DNA from: Eopsaltria australis
Taxonomy: Eukaryota; Chordata; Aves; Passeriformes; Petroicidae
Assembly (NCBI GenBank): GCA_034509425.1
Contig: JAVTVJ010000829.1
Coordinates: 186,001 to 250,000 of the forward strand
DNA length: 64,000 nt
Direction of reading: 5' to 3'
Positions 26,157 through 34,750 of this stretch are shown here, in pieces. The notes below the pieces were generated by a model. It was not told the origin of the DNA, did no database searches, and saw only the letters and a program-made list of their open reading frames with translations. The position numbers were made by a program, and so were the translations under genes. Numbering within the stretch: the first letter of the stretch is position 1; the number at the start of each line of letters is the position of its first letter.

Positions 26157-26305
26157 AAAAAATCTTATTAATAATTAATACCACAGAAATAATATTTATA
26201 CATATTTTATACATATATTAATATGTGTATATTAATTATTGATGTTTTATTATTTTGTTTTTACTGTATTATTATTAATATATATTAATTTATACATATG
26301 TTAAT
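26157..26305. repeat. AT-rich tract with overlapping TATTAAT palindromes
   Basis: About 150 bases contain almost no G or C, with repeated ATATTAATA, TTAATAATTAATA and ATTATTATTAATA segments. Many short self-complementary words overlap, so the DNA is easily melted and could form cruciforms. It ends about 150 bp before the LTR insertion at 26455. Confidence 0.7.
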
Positions 26306-26834
26306 AGCTTTGGACCATTCCAGATACACTTATTATCATAGCAAAACTGTGGAATTCTATAAAAATCTAGTTAAAATGGAAGAAAAAGAGTACTGCACAA
26401 GAAGCTCAGATTGAGGTTATATTTTCCATCTCATCACTTCACAGATGTCACCAGTGATGCCTTTTTTTGGTCTTAGGAAATAAAGGCTCAGACACGGTTA
26501 GAGGGTTGGGGGTTGTTTACCTCGGTATTTTAATAGGATCCCATTCGATGGCTTCTGCCATCCAGGTAGAACGTGTCGCAAAAGCCCCTTCCCCCCAATC
26601 CAGTATACAATTAAAGGCTCTACACATTAGCATATCTACCAGGAGGGCCCAATAAGGGGCCTGGGTGGGCTAACTTCTAGTTTACAAAATCTGTCCTACT
26701 AGGAGACCTTGAGGGTTCATGAAAACAGGTTGTTTGGTCTTCTAACTCTACATAGTTTCAGGGGTGTTCAGTCTACCGGCCTGCTAAACACCATGAAACC
26801 GGGCTAAACTATCACCTAAAGCATCACAAGTATG

Positions 26835-26840
26835 CATGCT
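26835..26840. repeat. 6-bp target-site duplication, left
   Basis: CATGCT at 26835-26840 is repeated at 27459-27464. The uninterrupted LTR copy at 193-649 has one CATGCT at the same place, which proves it is the duplicated target of the inserted LTR. Confidence 0.95.
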
Positions 26841-27458
26841 TGTAGCGGTGGTTCTGAACCAGGAAGGATTAGAGTCCCTCCATAGACTTGCAGAGGACGA
26901 AGACTTCTGGTGGCATGTTCCACAGACAGACAATTTCCCCCCGGAGCTGCCAGAGACAATGGTTTAGACCACCAAGCCACGAACCCCAAGTTCCTGCTAT
27001 TGGTTCCTTGATTTGTCTGTTATGTATCCCAGTTCTGGAACGCTCGCGGTTACCCGGTTGTTCATTCGTTGTTCTCTTTCCCCCTCCCCTCCCTGAACCT
27101 CATTCGACTGCGCACCCTGGACCCTCCCTTGTATTGCCCCTGCACCCTCAGATTATTGGATGTTATCACTCCCTTATATACCCATGTCATGAGCTATTCG
27201 GGGCTCTTAGTCCCTGAGCTCCCTTGAGAGTAATAAGCCTGCCGAACCCTCATACTAAGAGTCCTCCTTCTTTGGGTAGTTCTTTGCTATCCTGCAGTGC
27301 TCTGAGGGCACCAACACCTCAGCCCGACGCAGACTAGCGGAGCCCACCGCCGGCTCCCCGAGGAAGCCTCCCCGATCGGAAAGCAGACGGCTTCTCAGGG
27401 TCACGCTAGCACTCTGCCGCCAGGATCAGAGCGGGATTAAGAAGCAGGGAACGCAACA
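26841..27458 (+). mobile_element. Solo LTR, 618 bp, class II (ERVK-like) endogenous retrovirus, nested
   Basis: The element starts TGTAGC and ends GCAACA, an imperfect inverted repeat with TG...CA ends, and is bordered by a 6-bp target duplication CATGCT. Six-base duplications are typical of class II (alpha/beta-like) retroviruses; the class is inferred from that. Plus orientation is suggested by a reversed CCAAT (ATTGG near 26999-27003), a TATA box TTATATA (27174-27180) and a possible poly(A) signal AATAAG near 27232-27237. This gives a U3 of about 365 bp, a short R, and a U5 of about 200 bp. It is unusually rich in CpG, especially 27320-27420, in an otherwise CpG-poor window, suggesting a fairly recent insertion. 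There is no primer-binding site or coding region beside it, so it is a solo LTR. The 109-codon open frame at 26888-27217 lies in U3/R and is not considered a gene. Confidence 0.88.
27174..27180 (+). promoter_or_regulatory. TATA box of the 618-bp LTR
   Basis: TTATATA lies 333 bp into the LTR, where a U3 core promoter is expected, with a reversed CCAAT box about 170 bp upstream. Transcription would start near 27205. Whether it is active cannot be told from sequence. Confidence 0.55.
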
Positions 27459-27464
27459 CATGCT
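27459..27464. repeat. 6-bp target-site duplication, right
   Basis: Second copy of CATGCT, directly after the LTR end GCAACA and continuing into the older LTR as AATACTTGTG. Confidence 0.95.
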
Positions 27465-27539
27465 AATACTTGTGAATATAGGGAACAGTGTAAGAAATAT
27501 TCAGAAGAAAAGCAGAAAAAATCCTTCAGGCATCACCAG

Positions 27540-29996
27540 TAACCAGAATGCATTTCAGTCAGTGTACCAAAACGAACTGTTTGGTTTGGACAAAGCATCT
27601 GTTTATGAAGCCCTGCAATTTAGCAGTGCTGCTCAAAATAAGCATCCGAAAGATGATGTTATCTCCACCTCCAGCTGCAGGGAAAAAGATTGATACAGAA
27701 TAATTTTGCAAATTAAAGATTATTAAATAACTGTTACACCGCACACACCAGACAGCAGCAAAGGTCCACTTGAGCAAGACTTAGACTAGGATCAATCCTA
27801 GTAGAAATCTAGAGGCAATAGTTTGGTAAGTGAATAGACTCTAAAATATGTGGAATACACAGTGAAAGTACAGAGGCAATGATCCCATTCTTATGATATA
27901 CCATGATGATCCATGGTGATCTCCATGCTGCCAGGGATAGACAGGGCAAGTATTGGTCTGCTTAATTTAACAACAGTGTCCTAGGGTAGAAGACCTTTAA
28001 ACAGTGCTCTGAGCATAGGTCTGAACATAAATCTACATGAGAAGTTGAATCAGATCTCTATTGTGGTCATATTTCAGTTTCTTTCCCCCTAGGACAGCAC
28101 CATGCATATCTCCCTTTATATTTGCCAAAGTCATTGATGTAAACTGAGCCATATAAAGAAGAGGGAAAACCTGGGAAACCTCTCTATGAAGCTTATACCT
28201 TTGAAGAATAATCTAGGAATTCTACTTTTGTATGAGTGGAAACACTGAAAATTATCTCAAGAGATGAAGGCCACCACAGCCTGTTGCGTCTCACGTAGTC
28301 TCAAACACCAGGAAAGCCCCACCATTGCTAAGTCTCCTGAAGTCTGACAACCTGTCCACTTAGTTTGAGACAGCTTTTCTGTGTTTTCTTACACTCACTT
28401 CTGACCCATCTGGACTTCTGAAGGATCAAACAAAGACTCCCAACCAATTCTGGCACAGTTTTCAAACTTCAAGGAAGCATTTCTCTCTCTGAAGTCTCCT
28501 TCAAGTCTGCTGGGGAGCTTCCTCAGGAACAAAGCCCACCATTCTTTCTCACTTGCCAGTTCTCTAAAGACCATAACCCATGGAAGAAAACAGGGAACTC
28601 TTCTGAAGTTCATCAGCAATTATCATACAAAAATAGAAATTGTCCAGACTAATATGTTCCGACAACTGTTTATTGATCTGGTAGGGTTTGAGCATGTACG
28701 AAAACTTTGGTGTTTGCAACTTGAAAGTTTTCAGAGTGATATGTCTCAAGAAATATTAGTTAGGCATATGAATAATTTAAGTCAGAACTTCAAAGCTTCT
28801 GTATCTGCAGAAACTACTTCAGGAGAGAAGTACTTACAAGACATTTAAATTATTCCTGCAGTACAAATGGACAAAACGAAGACAAGAGAAAAAGGTAAAG
28901 TAGAGGAAAAAGGGAACAGGATGGATAATAGAAGATATTAATTATAATATGATTATGAAAGGGACATTATTATTTCTGACTAGTATATAGCATGTTACAT
29001 ATAAATAGTGCATTACATATATATCTTCATTGACACATTAATATACTGCTGTGATAACTTCTCCTCCTGAATATACTTTTGTAAGAATGTTTTACTCTGA
29101 CCTTGTTGCCATTACCTAATTCCCCAAAACACCACTCTAAATGCCTGAGGTAGCTTGACATGATTCTTGTCTTCACCATGTCTGAAGAAAGGATTGCACT
29201 CATTCTCTTAACGTACAGGACCTATAAAGACACCACTAGTACAAAGCACAACAAAACAAATACAGGCAACTTCTGTTTGATTAGCTAGAGTAGAGATGTG
29301 GTTAATATGGTTCTGTGCAATATGGGGCTGTGAATATTCTGTGCCTTCACACAGAATCTCATCTGTTGCTCAAAAGTGGCTGAAAAAGTAAAAAGAAGAG
29401 TTGCACATAACAGCATTCAAAATAAAGGTTAAAATAGTGGGATTTTCTGCTCTCTGCCTAGAATTGCAGCAAGAAGCTGAAACTAGAGCTGAGTAAACAG
29501 TGCAGAAAATAAAACAGGTTTTTTCAACTTGGTTCAAGCTATGTCACACTCAACGTTTTGCATAAGACAATCTCTTCTGTCAAAAAGATCGTAAAAAGAA
29601 CAAAAAGTGGAGTGGTATGAAAGTCACATAATGAAGGGAAATGGTGTAAACCCATTTTCACTGCTATGACCACTGTGACGTAGACATCTGGTAACCGATA
29701 ATTACCTGGAAAGAACTGATGTGTTGAATATGTGTCCTGAATATGCAACACGGGGAATCAGTCAGACAAAGAATACCTTTTTTTTTCCAAAGGTGATGTA
29801 AGCTGCGCAGACCAGTGAATAAAACTCTATTTTCTTTATATTGCATTTACAGAAATTTCTCCAGGGAAATGTATGAGCTTTAATATTGTTGCAACTGTTG
29901 TTGCAACAGCTTACACAATAGCAATAATCTTATTTTTTTTTGTACAGCATCATTACTTCCTTTTTCTTTTCTAGATTTCATTGCATGACAATATTT
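27540..29996. other. Unique sequence without recognised genes
   Basis: No repeat or known exon. At 29888-29895 and 29900-29907 the self-complementary octamer GTTGCAAC occurs twice within 20 bp. Short open frames on both strands (for example 28564-28848) overlap one another and match nothing I know. Confidence 0.45.
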
Positions 29997-30535
29997 CACA
30001 GAATCACAGAATTACAGCATCACAGAATAATTTGAGTTGGAAGGCACTCACAAGGATCACTGAGTCCAACTCCTGGCCCTGCACAGCATCATTCCGAAGA
30101 GTGACACCATGTGCCCAGGAGCATTGTCCAAACACTTCTTCAACACTGTCAGGTTTGGTGCTGTGACCACTTCCCTGGGGAGTCTGTTCCAGTGCCCAAA
30201 CACCCTCTGGGTGAAGAATCTTTTCCAGATAGACAACCTGAACTTCACCTGTTACAGCTCCAGCCATTCCCTCAGTCCCTGTCACTGGTCACCACAGAGA
30301 GGAGATCAGTGCCTGCCCCTCCCTTTCCCCGCATAAGGAAGTCGCAGCTGTGATGAGGTCCCCCCTCAGTCTCCTCCAGGATGAACAGACCAAGTGACCT
30401 CAGCTGCTCCTCATATGGCTTCCCCTGAAGACCCTTCACCAACTTTGTTGCCCTCCTTTGGATGCTGTCTAATAGCTTGTCTTTCTTATATTGCAGTGAC
30501 CAAAATTGCACACAATCAATTCCTTTAGTCCAAAG
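29997..30535 (-). mobile_element. CR1 LINE 3'-end fragment, longest copy in the window
   Basis: Read on the plus strand it begins with the reversed CR1 tail CACAGAATCACAGAATTACA, then GGAAGGCACTCACAAGGATC, GAGTCCAACTCCTGGCCCTG, CCCTGGGGAGTCTGTTCCAG and CACCCTCTGGGTGAAGAATC, and ends in sequence encoding the ORF2 C-terminus. This is the usual avian CR1 3' organisation in minus orientation. About 540 bp remain and the 5' part is missing. Part of the ORF2 end is still readable (see 30272-30511). It is better preserved than the copy at 16115. Confidence 0.95.
30272..30511 (-). pseudogene. CR1 ORF2 C-terminal remnant (end of reverse transcriptase region)
   Basis: A 79-codon open stretch inside the CR1 fragment encodes the pieces QRRATKLVKGL and YEEQLRSLGLF. 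These correspond to the conserved CR1 motif near the end of ORF2, where 'VQRRATKMIKGLE' is followed by 'YEERLRELGLFSLE'. In a full element this polypeptide is the endonuclease/reverse transcriptase that copies CR1 RNA at a nicked target. Here both the endonuclease and the catalytic reverse transcriptase are absent. The frame diverges from the family after EETEGG because of a frameshift, since the expected basic continuation is lost. It is a non-functional relic, and its first ATG has no significance as a start. Confidence 0.85.
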
Positions 30536-31008
30536 AGGAAAGATTTCAAGAACCTTTCTTTGTCTTCTGCTACACCCTGGAACATAAGCATTCCCAAACC
30601 CAGCTCTGTCGGAGTTGCATGGTCATGAGCGATAAAAGAAGAGAGATCTCTACCTCACAGCCTTAAGAGATAGGCTATTGGAGATAGTGAAATGCTCCCC
30701 TGTTTTCATAGCATTTATACAGAGAGAAGTAATCCAGAGGAAATATTAGCAATCAGCAGAGTTGATTGGAAAGTGTACTTCTGCAGAGCAGAGATTTTTA
30801 TTATTTCAGTAGTTGTTGGCTTTACATCACAATTCACATGTCCATTGCCCCAAAACAATGAGATTTATGAACCTCAGAACACCTGAAACATCACAATCAT
30901 TTAGGATGGGAAAAAGTCTAAGGTGAGACACTGGGTTATAGCACCCAGAATAGGAATATAAACCCTGCTTTCATTCATCACAGTTGAGGCTGTTGTCATT
31001 AGCCCGTG

Positions 31009-31056
31009 AAAAAAAAAAAAGTGGGGGGGGGGGTTTGGGGGGGGGGGGGGTGGTTT
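31009..31056 (+). repeat. Poly(A) followed by a long G run, potential G-quadruplex
   Basis: Twelve A (31009-31020), then GT, eleven G (31023-31033), TTT, fourteen G (31037-31050) and TGG. Uninterrupted G runs of this length can fold into a stable intramolecular G-quadruplex on the plus strand. They are also prone to length errors in sequencing, so the exact count should be treated with caution. Confidence 0.85.
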
Positions 31057-32095
31057 GCTTAGCATGAAAGTCTTGGCTACAGAAAAGATTTTTTTTTAAC
31101 TGAAGTGTCAGTCCATGCTGCTGAGAGCTTGGGTTTCTATGGGCAGTGTATTTGATCCTCAGTCAGTTCTAGTGCACCTATAATCGTTCTGTGCTGGTAC
31201 AATAACTTGCAGAGGATTATTAAAGCACTGAGCCAGTGCTTTATACAGTTGTGTTTTGAAAGGGGAAAAAAATGTTATTGCCAGTATAGTTTATTTTATC
31301 AGGAAAAAATATATAAATTACAGCACAACGCCTCCCTTTCCTGGCACAAGCTGTCTGCACAGAAAAAGCATTTGCTACTAGAACTGCACCAGCTTAGCTA
31401 CATCAACAAACCTGTTGCAATATATAAAATGCCTGAGACAGACATAATCACTGTGAAAGCCGTTTCTGGTGCAAGGGTGGCCTTCATGTCCTCAGCCTCA
31501 AATACATTCCTAACTTAATTGCAATTCAGTCACTATGAAGTAATATATGGCACCATCACAACAGGTAAAATGTTGAAAAGAAAGCAGTAATGGTTACCAA
31601 AAAAAACCTAGCATATAAAGTCAAGAACAGGCGAACAAAGTGAACATTCAAGAAGAAATGCTTCATTTTTGTTTAAGTTGCTGTCTATACCTGCTATTGC
31701 ATTGCTGGCCTTTGCATATGATTTGGCCATTGGAGTCCTTCAGTAAGAAAACAGGTGGAAACAAAAGAAAAAGAAAACCAAAAAAACCTAGAAAAAGTAA
31801 CTGCAAATGCAACTTAGAAGACAATATTAATGCAATATTTTCCTCTTCCCTCCACCTTTGAGTATCACTGCTTAGTACAGCCTTCAGATTATAAGGAATA
31901 AGATATTATCTTGGTTTTCTTGTTTCCTGTCAGAAACAAATATTTCAATGTCTATTGGAGATGAATAATGGAAATGCTGAGTCTCAGATATATTCTTAAC
32001 AAAATGGGTTGACTTCACTTTATTGAAAAATTTGATACAAGTGTCCTGCAAGTCAGTAATAAGTCTCTGGCATATGACCAGTCATATTCAGGTTT

Positions 32096-32135
32096 TCTAA
32101 CATTATGTTAGAAATGTTTCTAACATTATGTTAGA
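32096..32135. repeat. Two tandem copies of a 17-bp near-palindrome, period 23 bp
   Basis: TCTAACATTATGTTAGA occurs at 32096-32112 and exactly again at 32119-32135, separated by AATGTT. Each copy is self-complementary except at its centre (8-bp arms TCTAACAT/ATGTTAGA). A partial third unit, TCTAACAGTG, follows at about 32141-32150, and CTCTAACATT at about 32153-32162. The array looks like a small local tandem duplication of a palindrome. Confidence 0.85.
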
Positions 32136-33223
32136 ACATTTCTAACAGTGTTCTCTAACATTAAATAAAACCACTTTCATTAATTGCTGTCTATTATCCC
32201 TTATTCATTTATACCTTCTATTTAAAAAACTAACAGCCAGGAAATGAGTGAAAACAAAACTAACTTGGGCTTGGACAACCAGTCACATGCAATGAGCAAT
32301 GAACAGTCAAAAAAAATCTTACAATTCTGTGAAGGCAGCCTGTGCCAATGGAGAGTCATTAAAAATTACTGTCCATGAGAAGATGCATTGTTCTCAAAAT
32401 CCCTCTGAGGGTCAGTGTGTCCCCAAAGTCTAAGATAAAGCAGCCAGGTTTAGTAAAGAATGTTCCTTGGCTGAGTATTTGTGAACACTTAGGGTCAGAT
32501 ATCATCTGCTGCACTCTAGACTTGGGTACTGAAAGATGTTTCCATAAGGCCCTGAAGAAGCACCAGAACTGCATAAGCTCAAAACATTCCTCATTGCCCA
32601 ACTATGTCCAGAAATACCTATATTGGAATTGATGATTCAAATTCTTTTCAAATTTGGTTTGATGTTTAAATGCAATTTGAAAACCCCAAGGCAGTAACCA
32701 TGGCCCTGAATCTACTTCTAGGCAATACAACTTTTGCTGGTTCCCCATGATCAGAAGGTGTGTGAGACCATCTTGGGTGTGATAAATATGGGCTTACAGA
32801 AGAAGCAGTCTTTTCTCCTCAGCTGAGATGATACACTAGTACTATGCCTACCAGAAATCCTTTTAAAGGAGGAAATAATTTTCTCTTCTGAGAGAAGCTA
32901 TCAGTTGTACTGTTTTGTACTATAAAGTGGGAGAAAGTGTCTTTTCAAGTTCTGTGTGTGAGTCATTCAAAGAAAGGAAACTATAAGTACAATAAATGCA
33001 TAATAATTATGTGTGAATAAATAAATTAGATGGTTGGAAAATAAATCTTCTCTTTTATGTAATGTAGTTATCTTTTTTAATTATGTAAGTTCTAGCCAAG
33101 AATCAAATTTTAAAATTGTTAATGAAAGTGCTGCCTTAAATCTGAACCATAAAAGTCAATGTCAGTAGAAATAACTGTGAGGAGGCACACAACACTACAT
33201 GAAAGTAGTATCAGAGCTACTGG

Positions 33224-33252
33224 TAACTCTGATAACTCTGGTATCAGAGTTA
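33224..33252. repeat. Perfect inverted repeat with 11-bp arms
   Basis: TAACTCTGATA (33224-33234) and TATCAGAGTTA (33242-33252) are exact reverse complements around a 7-base loop. The nearby GTATCAGAGCTACTGG (33208-33223) adds a partial extra copy, suggesting local duplication and inversion of a short word. Confidence 0.75.
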
Positions 33253-34724
33253 TTACAGTTATTAGAGCGCATCATTTCCTTCTGTAAAAAATCATGATTC
33301 ACAGCTACATAAACATGCTTTTCAGAGGAAAGGAAGAGTGGTTTCCTCAGTTTGTCAGACTGCCCAGGTATAAATCAAAAGAAACAAGAACAGCTGCTGC
33401 TGCAGCAAAAAGGACTACACAAATCTAAAACTGATTGATAATGAAATATTTATTTTGTTTCTAAAGAACATCTAGAGTAACAAAATGTTGAGATTTTCAA
33501 TGTTTTAAATTAAAGCAATAGTTTCTACTGCAAGAAATCAACAATTCCTTTTTAAAAGGGTTTTTTACTCCCCACTTTGAAAGGAAATTAGAGCTTGCCT
33601 CCAAGAAGGTTGAGGCTGTTGGTCTTCATAATTCAGTCCCTACACCCCGAGCTGTTGTACTTGAAATCCTCAACAGAGATGACCTGGAGCTTACACTGAT
33701 ATATCTTTGTGCACTTCATTTTTTAGAACAGGGAGATTCCTTGCTTCTTTTACATCATGAAACTACATCTGGTCTTTCTACAGAACATCACATAAATACC
33801 AAAATAACACTTGAGATTCACAATCACAAGAGAAGAAACCTTCTGTTACCCCTTGCTTTTCTGCCAGAAATTTTCCAGTTGACACAAAAACTTCAAAATA
33901 TATTTTCTAATAGATTGTTTTCTGGAGTATTTCTGGATTGGTTTTGTTTTCTTCTAAAAATAATCACAGATTTGAATGGACATTGGGAGGTCAGCTGATG
34001 CTGACAGTTGCTCAAAGGGCCAGCTTTGATTAGGCTTACATCCTATGGTAGTCACTCAACAAGAGGAAAAAGCACAAATCTAAAATAAGTTTGAAATCTG
34101 ATGTATTACATTGAAAAAACCCTATAACATGCAGAAGAACTGATGAGAAACAAGCAGAAGAACAGAGTTTGTCCCCAGAGGTAAATAAAGAGATTATAAA
34201 CAACTATAAAATACACATATTAACAAGCAGTGAACTATATTGCAATGAGGACATCCTTCTGAAGCATAATGAAATACATGTCCAAAGATGTGGCGCAGAA
34301 TTTCTAAGACTTGAAAAGGTCTTTGTGTAGAAGAAAGTAATATACAATAGGGTCATTCAGCAACTGGTAGGCAGGCACTAGTTCACCACAGTCACATAAT
34401 AAACTTGCAACTTGTTGGACCTCTAAAGATCAGATTTGTCATCTCATTTAAGATAATAGGAGGGTTGGGTTGTTGTCTTGTAAAGGAGGGAGCAGAGCAC
34501 TTATTCCATTCTTCTAAACACAAATTTTTCTTACTGTCCATTAAATTATCATATTTTGTTCATTTTAAACAATTCACAACAAACAGTGCTCTATGAGGCA
34601 TCAGGCACTTGAAACCTCCAGTGGCTGCTAAAACTAGCAATTGTAACAAATGTATCAGGGCTATGGCTATGCTAGGAGCTTAAAAAATCTTGCAAAATAT
34701 ACTAAATATTCAGATCCCTTTTTC

Positions 34725-34750
34725 TTTTTTTTTTTTTTTTTTTTTTTTTT
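34725..34750. repeat. Poly(T) run of 26
   Basis: Twenty-six consecutive T after CCCTTTTTC. Read on the minus strand it would be a poly(A) tail, but the sequence at 34751 and beyond on that strand matches no retrogene or LINE that I recognise. Confidence 0.85.

Larger units (their letters stand above)
26455..27535 (-). mobile_element. Solo LTR, ERV1-like, copy 2, interrupted by a second LTR
   Basis: This is the same 457-bp LTR as at 193-649, with the same TGATGCC and GGCATCA ends. Its own 4-bp target duplication is CCAG (26451-26454 and 27536-27539). It is split into 26455-26840 (386 bp) and 27465-27535 (71 bp) by the 618-bp LTR at 26841-27458 and that element's duplicated CATGCT. The two parts join to exactly 457 bp, so nothing was lost. 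Against copy 1 there are about 31 differences including two single-base indels, many of them transitions at CpG sites. The different target duplication shows it is an independent insertion and not the partner LTR of copy 1. Minus orientation is inferred as for copy 1. Confidence 0.87.

Noticed and set aside
26888..27217. 109-codon open frame inside the 618-bp LTR
   Set aside because: It lies across U3 and R of a solo LTR and has no protein family resemblance.
193..27535. A 27-kb provirus bounded by the two similar LTRs
   Set aside because: The LTRs have different target duplications, the spacing is too large for a retrovirus and no retroviral coding sequence lies between them.
29888..29907. 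Paired GTTGCAAC palindromes as a regulatory site
   Set aside because: Eight-base self-complementary words are common in AT-rich DNA and no factor site fits fully.
34725..34750. Poly(A) tail of a minus-strand processed pseudogene
   Set aside because: The sequence beside the run matches no transcript or retroelement that I can recognise.
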